DNA of 64,000 nucleotides from Tessaracoccus sp. MC1679 (GCF_014164775.1 NZ_JACJGB010000001.1:372001-436000); one strand, 5' to 3'. Positions 41,076 through 50,311 are shown, counted from the stretch's first letter. Numbers and translations are program-made. The notes: a model not told the origin generated them from the letters alone.

Positions 41076-42467
41076 ATGACCCGTCCCAGTCGTCGTAGCG
41101 TGCTGTCGGCGCTCGCCGTCGCCGCCGTCGCGCCGCTCACGGCGTGCCCGGGCGATCCGTCACCCGGCCCCTCGTCCTCCCCCTCGGCCACCCCTGCCTC
41201 CTCCCCCTCCCCCAGCCAACTCCCCTTCGGACTGGTCACCCCCTCGACGGTGGAGTCCGTCATCTTCGACGGCGCGTTCGGCACCGGCTACGTCGAGTTC
41301 GCCGCCGACATCATGAAGGCCAGCTATCCCGGCGTGCGGGTGCGGGTGACGGCCGTTGAGGATGTACGGGCCGCCGTCGAGCCGCGCCTGGCAGACGACG
41401 CCACCCCTCCGGACCTGGTCGACAACTCCGGGGCCGCGCTGCTGCCCGTGGCCACGCTGGCGGACCGTTTCGTCGAACTCGACGACGTTGTCGAGTCCCC
41501 CTCCCTGGAGGGCGAGGTGTTGCGCGAGACCCTGTACCACGACGTCCTCGCCGCGGGCACCTTCAACGGCAGGCTCCTGGCGATCAACTACGCGCTGAGC
41601 GTGTACGGGTTGTGGCATTCGGCCTCCGAGTTCGCCGCCCAGGGCTGGGAGCTGCCGCAGACATGGGATGCCATCCTGGCGTTGGGCGACGCGGCGCGCA
41701 GGCTGGGGCGGTCGCTGTTCGTGTGGGGCGATGAGGCCGCCGACTACTACCAGGAGCTGGCCATCGCGTCGGCCGTCAAGGAGGGCGGGGACGAGGTCCG
41801 GGTGGCGTTGGACAACCTGGCCGAGGACGCGTGGGCGCACCCCGCCGTGAAGGGCGTGCTGGAGCAGCTCGAGACCTGCGTCCGCGAGGGGTTCGTCCTG
41901 CGCGGGGGCGACTACCTCACGGCTCAGGCGGCCTGGGTCCGCGAGGGCGCCGGCCTGCTGTATCCGGCCGGGGCGTGGATCGCCAGCGAAATGTCAGAGG
42001 TGGCCCCTGCCGACTTCGCGATGACGGTCGCCCCGGTGCCCACCCTCACCGCGGCCCCCACACTGCCGATCTCGGCGGTGCACGCCTCCCCGACGGAGCA
42101 GTTCCTGGTGCCGAGGGACGGGCGCAACGTCGCGGGCGCCAAGGAGTTGCTGCGGACCATGCTGTCGCGGGAGACCGCCGCCCACTTCTCCCGAACCCAT
42201 CTCATGCCGACGATCGTGCGGGAGAGCGTCCCGGCGGACCTCGAGTCCACCGCGTTGACCTCCCAGGCGCGTCTGCTGGCCGACGCCGGGGAGCACGTGT
42301 TCTCGTGGCGATTCGTCACCCACTACGGGTTGGGCCCGGAGACCAACGCCGCGTGGGCGGAGTTCCTGGGCGGCACCCTCTCCGCACAGGGCCTCGCCGA
42401 GCAGCTGCAGGCCATCTCGGACCGCGTCCGTAACGACCCGGACGTGGAGCGCTACACCGTCGAGTGA
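41076..42467 (+). CDS. ABC transporter sugar-binding lipoprotein (NgcE-like)
   Basis: A 463-residue extracellular solute-binding protein of the family annotated for N-acetylglucosamine/chitobiose uptake. The signal has a twin-arginine-like SRRSVLSAL and a lipobox LTAC with Cys24 the lipidated residue, followed by a Ser/Pro linker. The mature part has the fold of carbohydrate-binding proteins (GLVTPSTVESVIFDGAFG, GRLLAINYALSVYGLWHS, GAGLLYPAGAWIASEM). The ATG at 41076 follows GGAGGAAGCCA. No permease or ATPase genes adjoin, so it is an orphan binding protein that must share a transporter coded elsewhere. Confidence 0.85.
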   Translation: MTRPSRRSVLSALAVAAVAPLTACPGDPSPGPSSSPSATPASSPSPSQLPFGLVTPSTVESVIFDGAFGTGYVEFAADIMKASYPGVRVRVTAVEDVRAAVEPRLADDATPPDLVDNSGAALLPVATLADRFVELDDVVESPSLEGEVLRETLYHDVLAAGTFNGRLLAINYALSVYGLWHSASEFAAQGWELPQTWDAILALGDAARRLGRSLFVWGDEAADYYQELAIASAVKEGGDEVRVALDNLAEDAWAHPAVKGVLEQLETCVREGFVLRGGDYLTAQAAWVREGAGLLYPAGAWIASEMSEVAPADFAMTVAPVPTLTAAPTLPISAVHASPTEQFLVPRDGRNVAGAKELLRTMLSRETAAHFSRTHLMPTIVRESVPADLESTALTSQARLLADAGEHVFSWRFVTHYGLGPETNAAWAEFLGGTLSAQGLAEQLQAISDRVRNDPDVERYTVE

Positions 42468-42479
42468 CGACGGCGCCGC

Positions 42480-44126
42480 TCAGCTGCGCCGGCCGGTGCC
42501 GAAGATGCCGCGGATGATCTCGCGCCCTGCAGTGCGGACGAGGTCCTTGAACACGGTGGACTTGGTCACCTGCTCCACCAGCCCCGGGTTCTCCCGCTCG
42601 TAGCGGCGGCGGGCGGCCTCCTCCGCGCGGGCCTCCTTGTCGCGGCGGGCCTGCTCCGCCCGCGCCTCCCTCTCCAGGCGGGCCTGCTCCTTCTCGGCGG
42701 CCGCCAACTCCTTCTCCATCTGCTGCAGCTGCTTCGCCCTCTCAGCCTCGAGGCGCTCCGCCTCGGCAGCAGCGGCCCCCTGCGCGAGCTTGTGGGTGAG
42801 CGCCTCGTAGGCGGAGTGCCTGTCCAGCGGCGTGCCGTACTTCGCGGTCAGTGACGACAGAGCCACTCCTGCGCGGAGCTGATCCTCGGGCGTCGGCCCC
42901 ATCAGCGATTCGGGGGCCCAGATGCGCGTCCAAGCCACGGGGGTGGGGGCACCCTTCTCGCTCATCACGGTGACGATGGCCTCCCCGATCCCGAGCTGCT
43001 GCAGGACCTCCTCCAGGTCGTAGCCGGAGTTGGGGTAGGTGGAGACGGTGGCGCGCAGGGCCTTGGCATCGTTGGGGGTGTGGGCGCGGAGCTGGTGCTG
43101 CACGCGGGAGCCCAGCTGGGCCAGCACGTCGTCGGGCACGTCCTTGGGGGTCTGGGTCACGAAGAAGATGCCCACACCCTTGGAGCGGATGAGCCGCACG
43201 GTCTGGGTGATGGAGTCGAGGAACGCGTCCGAGGCGTCGTTGAACAGAAGGTGCGCCTCGTCGAAGAAGAACACCAGCTTCGGCTTGTCGATGTCGCCCA
43301 CCTCGGGCAGCGAAGTGAAGAGGTCCGCCAGCAGCCACATCAGGAACGTGGAGAACAATGCTGGGCGCGTCGACAGCTGGGGCAGCTCCAGCAGCGAGAC
43401 CACGCCCCGGCCGTCGGGGGCCACCCTCAGAAGTTCCGCGGGGTCGAACTCGGGCTCGCCGAAGAACACGTCCGCCCCCTGATCGGAGACGGTGATCAAC
43501 GAGCGGAGAATCACGCCGACGGTGGCGGTCGAGATGCCGCCGATGCCCTTGAGCTCGGGCTTGCCCTCGTCCGAGGTGAGGTACTTGAGCAGCTCGATGA
43601 GGTCCTTGAGGTCCAGCAGCGCGAGGCCGGCCTTGTCCGCGTAGTGGAACACCAGGCCGAGCGAGGACTCCTGCACCTTGTTGAGCCCCAGCACCTTGGA
43701 CAACAGGATGGGCCCGAACGACGAGATGGTGGCGCGCACAGGCACCCCCACGCCCTCGCCTCCAAGGGCGTAGAACTCGCACGGGAATGCCTTCGGCTGC
43801 CAGTCCTGGCCCTGCTTCGCGACGCGGGCCAGCAGCTTCTCCGACGGCGAGCCGGGCGAGGCCATGCCGCTGAGGTCGCCCTTGATGTCGGCGGCGAAGA
43901 CGGGGACGCCGGCGTTGCTGAGCGCCTCGGCGAGCACCTGGAGGGTCACCGTCTTGCCTGTTCCGGTGGCGCCGGCCACCAGGCCGTGCCGGTTGAACAT
44001 GGCCAGCGGGATGCGGATCTTCGCGTCGACGAGGGGGCTCTCGTCATTGAGGACCCCCAGTGTCGCGGCGGGGGCGTCGAAGGTGTAGCCCGCGGTGATG
44101 GTCTCGATCTGTGCCTCGTTGCTCAC
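42480..44126 (-). CDS. HerA-like ATPase (DUF853, YjgR family)
   Basis: A 548-residue P-loop ATPase of the HerA/FtsK superfamily. Walker A GATGTGKTV is at about 52-60, Walker B is LVFFFDEAHLLF, and FFVTQTPKDVPDDVLAQLGSRVQH is the conserved sensor region. A charged Glu/Ala/Arg coiled coil spans about 460-520 and a basic tail ends the protein. Its biological role is poorly known (DNA translocation is presumed). The GTG at 44126 sits right against GGGGA, with too little spacing for a normal ribosome site, so a leaderless mRNA is possible. Confidence 0.88.
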   Translation of the reverse strand: MSNEAQIETITAGYTFDAPAATLGVLNDESPLVDAKIRIPLAMFNRHGLVAGATGTGKTVTLQVLAEALSNAGVPVFAADIKGDLSGMASPGSPSEKLLARVAKQGQDWQPKAFPCEFYALGGEGVGVPVRATISSFGPILLSKVLGLNKVQESSLGLVFHYADKAGLALLDLKDLIELLKYLTSDEGKPELKGIGGISTATVGVILRSLITVSDQGADVFFGEPEFDPAELLRVAPDGRGVVSLLELPQLSTRPALFSTFLMWLLADLFTSLPEVGDIDKPKLVFFFDEAHLLFNDASDAFLDSITQTVRLIRSKGVGIFFVTQTPKDVPDDVLAQLGSRVQHQLRAHTPNDAKALRATVSTYPNSGYDLEEVLQQLGIGEAIVTVMSEKGAPTPVAWTRIWAPESLMGPTPEDQLRAGVALSSLTAKYGTPLDRHSAYEALTHKLAQGAAAAEAERLEAERAKQLQQMEKELAAAEKEQARLEREARAEQARRDKEARAEEAARRRYERENPGLVEQVTKSTVFKDLVRTAGREIIRGIFGTGRRS

Positions 44127-44247
44127 TCCCCTACTCTGGCACAGGCCCACAGGGTCGCGCCGCGGATCTGTGGGTGGGCGGCGCGTCCCCAGCGCCGAGT
44201 CAGGACACCTACGTCTCTTCGCTCGGGCCCCACGGTAGGGTGGCCTC

Positions 44248-44541
44248 GTGATCTTCAAGCGAGTTGGTGACTCCTGCCCCTACCCGGACCACGGCTTCAC
44301 GCAGAAGCAGTGGATCGCGATCGCGCCGCATCAGGTCCGGCTGGACGAGCTGGTCACCACCAAGCGGACCCTGGATCTTGAGGCCCTCCTTGAGGAGGAC
44401 TCGACGTTCTACGGCGATCTCTTCGCCCACGTCGTGTCCTACCAGGGCGATCTGTACCTGGAGGACGGCCTTCATCGGGCTCTGCGCGCTGCGCTGCAGC
44501 AGCGGCAGACCCTGCACGCCAGAATCCTGGAACTGAACTAG
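44248..44541 (+). CDS. Conserved actinobacterial small protein with ParB-like motif
   Basis: A 97-residue protein (GTG start) widely conserved in actinobacteria and often auto-annotated as a VapB-type antitoxin. I see no basis for that name: no PIN-domain toxin is adjacent. The LDELVTTKRTLDLEALL, EDSTFYGDLFAHVV and YLEDGLHRALRAAL blocks resemble a minimal ParB/sulfiredoxin-type fold, where the D-G-x-H-R part binds nucleotide. It is always, in my recollection, beside a LytR_C protein, as here (34-base gap). Confidence 0.75.
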   Translation: MIFKRVGDSCPYPDHGFTQKQWIAIAPHQVRLDELVTTKRTLDLEALLEEDSTFYGDLFAHVVSYQGDLYLEDGLHRALRAALQQRQTLHARILELN

Positions 44542-44575
44542 CCCCACCGGACGACCACGAAGGAAACCCTCGCCC

Positions 44576-45127
44576 GTGCGTATCTTCAGGCTCATCGCCA
44601 CCCCCATCCTGCTGCTGGGCCTGCTCGCCCTGCTCCTCTGGGGTGCGACCTGGGGATGGAAGGCGCTGACCGAACCGTTGCCGTCGCCGTCGCCCACCCC
44701 CTGCGTGGTTGGTACGGCCGAGATGATCACCCCCGCGGACATCTCTGTCCGGGTATTCAACGGTGGGTTCACCAGTGGTTTGGCCAACCGCGTGGGCGGC
44801 CACCTCGAGCGCGCGGGCTTCAACGTGGTCAAGGTGGGCAACACGGAGGAGCGCATCGTCGGCACCGTTATCCGGGCGAACGAGCGGGAATCGGTTCAGG
44901 CCGCGGTGACGGCCGCTCAGTTCATCGAACCCGTAGTTGAATACGACGATCGCGTCGATGGCACCGTAGACGTGCTGGTGGGCACCGATTTCAAGGGCAG
45001 TACGCCGTCCCCCAGCATCACAGCGGCCCCGCCCACCGACGGTCAGGTGTGCCGGGTCCCGTCGCCGTCGCCATCGGTACCCCTGTCGCCGTCACCGTCC
45101 CCTCCTGCACCGTCACCCACCCCTTAG
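44576..45127 (+). CDS. Membrane-anchored LytR C-terminal domain protein
   Basis: A 183-residue protein: one N-terminal membrane anchor (LIATPILLLGLLALLLWGA), a short Pro/Ser linker, a LytR_C domain (ISVRVFNGGFTSGLANRVGGHLE to VDVLVGTDF, residues about 56-140), then a Pro/Ser-rich tail. LytR_C domains occur with LCP proteins that attach glycopolymers to the wall, so an envelope role outside the membrane is inferred. GTG at 44576 after GAAGGAAAC. Co-transcribed with the preceding small gene; a strong terminator follows. Confidence 0.85.
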   Translation: MRIFRLIATPILLLGLLALLLWGATWGWKALTEPLPSPSPTPCVVGTAEMITPADISVRVFNGGFTSGLANRVGGHLERAGFNVVKVGNTEERIVGTVIRANERESVQAAVTAAQFIEPVVEYDDRVDGTVDVLVGTDFKGSTPSPSITAAPPTDGQVCRVPSPSPSVPLSPSPSPPAPSPTP

Positions 45128-45206
45128 CAGCTCCCCCGCTGCCCGGCTCCCTGAGGGTCCGCGTCGCGAAGCGACGGCGGGGTGTCCCGAAGCGCCAGGA
45201 ACGCAG

Positions 45207-45235
45207 GAAACCCCCAGCCTGAAGCTGGGGGTTTC
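45207..45235. terminator. Strong hairpin terminator after the LytR_C gene
   Basis: A perfect 12-bp stem, GAAACCCCCAGC (45207-45218) with its complement at 45224-45235, five-base loop and TTTC at the 3' edge. It may also stop minus-strand transcription leaving the nearby tRNA-Ser gene. Confidence 0.85.
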
Positions 45236-45253
45236 TCGTCCTGACGGACTCCG

Positions 45254-45338
45254 CGGTGATGGAGGGATTTGAACCCCCGGTGGGTTGCCCCACTCTCGCT
45301 TTCGAGGCGAGCTCTTTCGGCCGCTCAGACACATCACC
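45254..45338 (-). tRNA. tRNA-Ser (anticodon CGA)
   Basis: Minus-strand cloverleaf with acceptor GGTGATG/CATCACC, a long class II variable arm (GTGGGGCAACCCAC), and anticodon stem CTCGC/GCGAG enclosing CTCGAAA, giving CGA. TTCAAAT T-loop is present. CCA is not encoded. Reads UCG codons, common at this GC content. Confidence 0.95.
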
Positions 45339-45442
45339 GCCGGAAAGTTTACCGAGGGCGCCTCCCTTTGACCAATCGCGCTGGTGGGGGGGCCGGTGGG
45401 CGGGTTTCGTCGGCCGGTTGGTGGGCCACGAGGCGCGGCCGT

Positions 45443-46630
45443 ATGGTTGGGCCGGTGCGTGACTTTGCGGCGTTGATGAAGGCCCCAGGGCTTGCCCTGA
45501 TCCTGGTCGCCCAGCTGGCCGCACGGTTCCCCGCCGGCATGTACTCGCTGGGTGTCCTCATGCACGTGCGCGCCACCCAGGGCAGCTACACCGCGGCCGG
45601 GCTGGTCCTCGCCTCGTTCTCGGTGGGCATGGCGGTGGCCGGCCCGATCGTCTCGAGGCTGTTCAACCGGTTGGGCACCTTCCGTGTGCTCACCGCCACG
45701 CTGGTCATCTCGGTGACCGCGTTCGTTCTGCTCGCGCTCCTGACTGTGCCGCTGGGCGGCGCCATGGCCTTGGCCGCCGTCGGCGGCGCGGCGATGCCGC
45801 CGGTCATCCCAGCGGTCCGCACGTTGTACCCGAAGCTGGCTCCCAGCCACCTGCTCACGGCGCTGTTCAACCTGGACGCCGCCCTGCAGGAGGTCATCTG
45901 GATCATCGGGCCGGTGGCGATCACGCTGCTGGTGGGTGCCCTCGGGTCCGGGCCGGCGCTGCTGGTGGTGATCGTGATCCAGGTGGTGGGCGGCCTGATG
46001 TTCATCCTGACCCCCCGGGTCCGTCACCTGGAGATTCCCGCGAACCGCCGACGCTTCGGCCGCGTCCTGGCCAACCCCGCGGTGCTCCTCATGACGGTGA
46101 CGTCGCTGCTGATGATCGGCGCCTTCGCCGCCATGGAGGCCGCCATCGTCGCGTCGTTCGGCGACGGCTCGGTCCTGGCCGGCGGGGTGCTCGCTCTGTC
46201 AGCGTTCGGCTCCCTCCTCGGCGGCCTGGCAGCCGGCAACCGCCCCATCACCCGCTGGTCGATGGCTCTCCGCATGCTCGTGGTGGTGGCCGGGTTCTCG
46301 CTGGCCACGGTGCTCAGCGGCTTCTGGGGCTTGTCGCTGGCGCTGTTCCTGGCCGGCTTCGGGATCGCGCCCGCCCTGGCGGCGGTGTCGTCGGTGATCG
46401 CCGGGAGCGTCCCGTTCTCGGACACTGCCGAGGCCTACGGATGGATCGGCACCGGGCAGCTGCTGGGCGCCTCCGTGGGGTCGGCCGCGGCCGGGATCGC
46501 CATCGACGCCTCGGGAGGGCACGGCGGCATCCTGGTGGCGGCGGGGATTGCGGTCTCGGCGGTGCTGGTGGCCGTAGCGTTCCGGGGCGTGCAGCCCGAT
46601 CTGCGGGGCGGCATCGTCGCGCTGGACTAG
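45443..46630 (+). CDS. MFS transporter
   Basis: A 395-residue membrane protein with about 12 hydrophobic segments, matching the major facilitator superfamily. The first helix follows VRDFAALMKAPGLALILVAQL, a common N-terminus in actinobacterial MFS efflux-type proteins. The substrate is unknown. The start is either ATG 45443 or GTG 45455; the frame is open further upstream but there it crosses the tRNA-Ser gene. Convergent with tadA. Confidence 0.82.
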   Translation: MVGPVRDFAALMKAPGLALILVAQLAARFPAGMYSLGVLMHVRATQGSYTAAGLVLASFSVGMAVAGPIVSRLFNRLGTFRVLTATLVISVTAFVLLALLTVPLGGAMALAAVGGAAMPPVIPAVRTLYPKLAPSHLLTALFNLDAALQEVIWIIGPVAITLLVGALGSGPALLVVIVIQVVGGLMFILTPRVRHLEIPANRRRFGRVLANPAVLLMTVTSLLMIGAFAAMEAAIVASFGDGSVLAGGVLALSAFGSLLGGLAAGNRPITRWSMALRMLVVVAGFSLATVLSGFWGLSLALFLAGFGIAPALAAVSSVIAGSVPFSDTAEAYGWIGTGQLLGASVGSAAAGIAIDASGGHGGILVAAGIAVSAVLVAVAFRGVQPDLRGGIVALD

Positions 46631-46643
46631 CGATCCTTGGTCG

Positions 46644-47099
46644 TTAGCGCCGCTCCCCGAAGAAGGATTCCAGGACGGCGCCGCACTCGTCGGCGAGGAC
46701 GCCGGAGGTGACCGTGGGGCGGTGGTTGAGGCGCGGGTCGCGCACAACGTCCCACAGCGAGGAGACGGCGCCCGCCTTCTCGTCGAACGCGCCGAACACG
46801 AGGTGTCCGATCCGGCTCGCGACGATGGCCCCTGCGCACATCGTGCAGGGCTCAAGGGTGACCACCAGCGTGCAATTCGTGAGGCGCCATTGACCGAGCT
46901 CCTCGGCCGCCCGACGGATGGCCACCACCTCGGCGTGGGCTGTGGGGTCGCCCGTGAGCTCGCGCTCATTGCCCGCGCTTGCGATCGGTGCTCCGGCAGA
47001 GTCGAGAATCACGGCGCCGATCGGCACGTCCCCATGCCGCCGGGCGGCCTCCGCCTCCTCCAGCGCGAGGCGCATCGCCTCGTGCCAGCGCGTGCCCAA
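46644..47099 (-). CDS. tadA: tRNA-specific adenosine deaminase
   Basis: Zinc deaminase that makes inosine at position 34 of tRNA-Arg(ACG), whose gene lies 4 kb away. The 151-residue protein has His55-x-Glu57 (HAE) and the PCTMC cysteines 85 and 88 of the deaminase site. The TTG start at 47099 is chosen because the next ATG (codon 9) would cut the first helix. It follows the deaminase-associated gene by 14 bases. Confidence 0.95.
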   Translation of the reverse strand: MGTRWHEAMRLALEEAEAARRHGDVPIGAVILDSAGAPIASAGNERELTGDPTAHAEVVAIRRAAEELGQWRLTNCTLVVTLEPCTMCAGAIVASRIGHLVFGAFDEKAGAVSSLWDVVRDPRLNHRPTVTSGVLADECGAVLESFFGERR

Positions 47100-47113
47100 G
47101 CTAGTGCCCGGCT

Positions 47114-47701
47114 CTAGTCGTCGAAGGCCTCGACGGCGCCCTCGAACTCCGCCGCGACCTTCAACTTCGCCGCGATCCTGCCGAGGAGGACGTCGGAGTC
47201 CTCGTCGTAGTCCGTGGCGATGGCTTCGAGCTCCATCGCCCGCAGACCGCTGGCCGCGTACATGGATAGGTCTCCCAGGGGGGCCGGATCGTCGTCCTCG
47301 TCGGGCATCTCTTCGCCAAGGTAGTCCACGACGTCGCGCGCGATGGGCCAGTCGTTGGCCGCCGTCACGTCCGAGAGCAGCACCTCGACGGTGCGCCCGC
47401 GCACGCGGCAGATCACGAAGAATTCGCCCGCGACCGAAACCCAGCCGTCGGCGCCCGAGTCCCCGGGGAGGCGTCCGAGCTGGGTGATGAGTTCGTCGAG
47501 GTCATTGGCAAGGTCCACGTCCATGGGCACCGCGACCGCGCGGCCGTCCTCACGGTAGAGAGCCACCACCAGGTCCACGTCGTCCTCGGTGGCGTCTTCG
47601 AGGTCGTCGAAGTCCTCCTCGGAGTCCTCCGAGTCTGCGGAGTCTTCGCTGTCCACGTCGTTGAGGTCGAATGGCTCGGCGTCCTCTTCGAATACGTCCA
47701 C
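47114..47701 (-). CDS. tRNA adenosine deaminase-associated protein
   Basis: A 195-residue protein seen in actinobacteria next to tadA and named for that linkage. An acidic Asp/Glu-rich N-terminus (residues 1-45) precedes a conserved domain ([49 protein letters not shown]). The biochemical role is unknown. GTG at 47701 after AAAGGAGTGAGCC, a strong ribosome site. Forms an operon with tadA. Confidence 0.9.
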   Translation of the reverse strand: MDVFEEDAEPFDLNDVDSEDSADSEDSEEDFDDLEDATEDDVDLVVALYREDGRAVAVPMDVDLANDLDELITQLGRLPGDSGADGWVSVAGEFFVICRVRGRTVEVLLSDVTAANDWPIARDVVDYLGEEMPDEDDDPAPLGDLSMYAASGLRAMELEAIATDYDEDSDVLLGRIAAKLKVAAEFEGAVEAFDD

Positions 47702-47813
47702 GGCTCACTCCTTTCGTCGCATGCGCACCCCATCCTTGCATGACTGCCCCCGGGAAACATCCCCAGGGGCCCAACCACTGCACGCTCGGGCCGGATGTGG
47801 AAAGGTAAGCGGC

Positions 47814-48455
47814 GTGGAACTCTGCGTCGTCACTCATCCCCTCGTCGATCACAAGTTGACACTGCTGCGGAACAAGAACACGGAGCAGCCGGTGTTCCGC
47901 AGGTTGGTAGAGGAGTTGGTGACGCTGCTGGCCTACGAGGCCACGCGTGGGGTGCGGATCACGGAGACCCACATCGAGACGCCGGTCACCGCCGCCACCG
48001 GGGTGAAGCTGGCGCAGCCGGCGCCGCTGGTGGTGCCCATCCTGCGCGCGGGCCTGGGGATGTTGGACGGCATGCTTCGGCTGATGCCCACAGCAGAGGT
48101 GGGGTTCCTCGGGATGATCCGCGACGAGGTGACCCTGCAGCCGGTGACCTACGCGGAGCGTCTCCCCAATGACCTGTCGGGCCGGCAGTGCTATGTGCTG
48201 GACCCCATGCTCGCCACAGGTGGCTCGCTCGGTGGGGCGGTGCAGTATCTGGTGGATCGCGGCGCGGACGACATCACCTGCATCTGTCTCCTCGCGGCGC
48301 CTGAGGGGATCGAAAAGCTGAACCGGCTGCTGGCGGACCTGGATGTCCCGTGCACCCTGGTGGTGGCGGCCGTCGACGAGCGGCTCAACGAGCACGGCTA
48401 TATCGTGCCCGGTCTGGGCGACGCGGGCGATCGCCTCTACGGCCTGGCCAACTGA
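47814..48455 (+). CDS. upp: Uracil phosphoribosyltransferase
   Basis: Salvages uracil to UMP with PRPP. The 213-residue protein has the N-terminal [33 protein letters not shown], and the PRPP site [18 protein letters not shown], plus the uracil-binding [16 protein letters not shown] end. GTG start at 47814. Transcribed divergently from the tadA pair. Confidence 0.96.
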   Translation: MELCVVTHPLVDHKLTLLRNKNTEQPVFRRLVEELVTLLAYEATRGVRITETHIETPVTAATGVKLAQPAPLVVPILRAGLGMLDGMLRLMPTAEVGFLGMIRDEVTLQPVTYAERLPNDLSGRQCYVLDPMLATGGSLGGAVQYLVDRGADDITCICLLAAPEGIEKLNRLLADLDVPCTLVVAAVDERLNEHGYIVPGLGDAGDRLYGLAN

Positions 48456-48477
48456 TCTGCAGGACGCTATCCCTGGG

Positions 48478-48507
48478 GCGGTTTCTGCGGATATCCGCAC
48501 AAACCGC
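48478..48507. repeat. 30-bp near-perfect palindrome between upp and the YwiC-like gene
   Basis: GCGGTTT-C-TGCGGATATCCGCA-C-AAACCGC is symmetric except for one C opposite C in each arm. It lies 23 bases after the upp stop and about 70 bases before the next gene. It may be the upp terminator (no T-run) or an operator; another short GC palindrome (GGGGGCGCCCCC) follows at 48533. Confidence 0.8.
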
Positions 48508-48577
48508 GCTCTGCGTAGATTGCTGCAGAGCCGGGGGCGCCCCCAGCGCCCGGCATCGGGTGGGCTAGCGTAGCCGG

Positions 48578-49339
48578 ATGGCTGGTCGGTCGGCGGGCTG
48601 GGTGCCCAAGCAGCACGGCGCTTGGGCCATGCTCGTCGTGCCTTTCCTGGCGGGCCTGGTGATGGCGCGGGACGCGCGCCCTCTCGACGCCGGCGACGCG
48701 ATGCTCGGCCTCACCTGGTTGGCCGCGTACTTCGCCTACAACGCGGCGACCCTCCTGCTCCGCGCCCCCGCCACGCGTCGCGGCCGCTACCTGCCTGCTC
48801 TCGCGGTCTACGCCGCCGCGACGACCATCCTGGGGTTGACGACCGTGGCCCTCAAGGGGTGGGGGCTACTTCTGTGGGCTCCGCTATATGCCGTGCTTGT
48901 CGGTGCCGGGCTGTGGCTGGCGTGGAAGAGACGCGACCGCTCACTGGCGTCCGGCGTCCTCATGGTGATCGCGTCCTGCGGGCTGATGGCGGTGTTGCAG
49001 CCGTGGGGCGCCGACGACCCGACGAGGTGGCGGGACGTGGCCATCATGCTGATGATCACCGCCTACTTCGTGGGCACGGTGCTGCACGTCAAGGCCCTGA
49101 TCCGCGAGCGGAACGAGCCGGCCGCGGCCCAACGCTCGCAGGCGTATCACGCCGCCGTCGCGCTGGTGGCCTTCGCGGCGTGGGGTGCCGGGTGGCTGGG
49201 GTGGTGGTGGCTGCCGTGGACGGCGGCGCTGGTCGCGAGGTCGTTCTGGATGCCGCGGGCCCCGAGGCGCCCGGCGCAGATCGGCGTGCTGGAGATCCTG
49301 CTGTCGGCCTGGGCATTGGCACTCACCCTCCTCGGCTGA
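48578..49339 (+). CDS. YwiC-like membrane protein
   Basis: A 253-residue protein of the YwiC-like family. It opens with GWVPKQHGAWAMLVVPF, the family's hallmark, and has about eight hydrophobic segments. A Bacillus homologue sits near the nitrate-respiration cluster, but the function is unknown. Monocistronic, convergent with menB. Confidence 0.87.
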   Translation: MAGRSAGWVPKQHGAWAMLVVPFLAGLVMARDARPLDAGDAMLGLTWLAAYFAYNAATLLLRAPATRRGRYLPALAVYAAATTILGLTTVALKGWGLLLWAPLYAVLVGAGLWLAWKRRDRSLASGVLMVIASCGLMAVLQPWGADDPTRWRDVAIMLMITAYFVGTVLHVKALIRERNEPAAAQRSQAYHAAVALVAFAAWGAGWLGWWWLPWTAALVARSFWMPRAPRRPAQIGVLEILLSAWALALTLLG

Positions 49340-49405
49340 GCGCAAGAGCGGCCGCGACTCCATCCATCGGCTCAACTCACACCGGGCAGTCGGCGGCGCC
49401 GCCGC

Positions 49406-50311
49406 TCAGTAGTAGTAGGGGAACTTCGACCAGTCCGCAGCCCGCTTCTCCAGGAACGAGTCGCGACCCTCAACCGCCTCGTCGGTCATGTACGCCAGGC
49501 GCGTGGTCTCGCCGGCGAACACCTGCTGACCGATCAGCCCATCGTCGATGGCATTGAAGGCGAACTTCAGCATCCGTTGGGCCGTCGGCGACTTTCCACA
49601 GATCTTCGCTGCCCACTCCAGGCCCAGGTCCTCCAGCTCGGCGTGCGGCACCACCCTGTTGACCATGCCCATGCGGTGCGCGTCCTCGGCGTCGTGGACG
49701 TCGCCCAGGAAGAAGATCTCGCGGGCGAACTTCTGCCCCACCTGCCGTGCAAGGTAGGCCGAGCCGAATCCGGCGTCGAAGGAGCCGACGTCGGCGTCGG
49801 TCTGCTTGAACATCGCGTGTTCCCGCGACGCGAGCGTCAGGTCCGCGACGACGTGCAGCGAGTGCCCCCCGCCTGCCGCCCACCCATTGACCAGGGCGAT
49901 GACCACCTTGGGCATGAATCGGATGAGGCGTTGGACCTCGAGGATGTGGAGGCGGCCGAGCTTGGCGGCGTCGACGGTGTCCGCGCCCTCGCCTTCGGCG
50001 TACTGGTATCCGGCGCGGCCGCGGATCCGCTGATCGCCGCCGGAACAGAACGCCCAGCCGCCGTCCTTCTCCGAGGGCCCGTTGCCGGTGAGCAGCACGC
50101 AGCCGACGTCCGATGACATCCGCGCGTGGTCCAGCGCCCGGTACAGCTCGTCGACGGTGTGCGGCCGGAAGGCGTTGCGCACCTCCGGGCGGTCGAAGGC
50201 GATCCGCACCGCCGGGACGTCCTTGGCGCGGTGGTAGGTGATGTCGGTGAAGTCGAATCCGTCCACCGCGTCCCAGAGTTCGGGGCGGAACGGGTTGCCG
50301 GGGGCGCTCAT
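49406..50311 (-). CDS. menB: 1,4-dihydroxy-2-naphthoyl-CoA synthase
   Basis: Crotonase-fold enzyme that closes the second ring of menaquinone from O-succinylbenzoyl-CoA. The 301-residue protein shows AFCSGGDQRIRG (oxyanion hole), GWAAGGGHSLHVVADL, VGSFDAGFGSAYLA and the C-terminal KRAADWSKFPYYY typical of MenB. ATG at 50311. Other men genes are not in the window. Confidence 0.96.
   Translation of the reverse strand: MSAPGNPFRPELWDAVDGFDFTDITYHRAKDVPAVRIAFDRPEVRNAFRPHTVDELYRALDHARMSSDVGCVLLTGNGPSEKDGGWAFCSGGDQRIRGRAGYQYAEGEGADTVDAAKLGRLHILEVQRLIRFMPKVVIALVNGWAAGGGHSLHVVADLTLASREHAMFKQTDADVGSFDAGFGSAYLARQVGQKFAREIFFLGDVHDAEDAHRMGMVNRVVPHAELEDLGLEWAAKICGKSPTAQRMLKFAFNAIDDGLIGQQVFAGETTRLAYMTDEAVEGRDSFLEKRAADWSKFPYYY

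Noticed and set aside
44248-44541. VapB antitoxin of a VapBC pair
   Set aside because: No PIN-domain toxin adjoins and the sequence lacks an obvious AbrB or ribbon-helix-helix pattern.
45269-45442. N-terminal extension of the MFS gene
   Set aside because: It would overlap the tRNA-Ser gene and gives a non-hydrophobic Arg/Gly-rich stretch.
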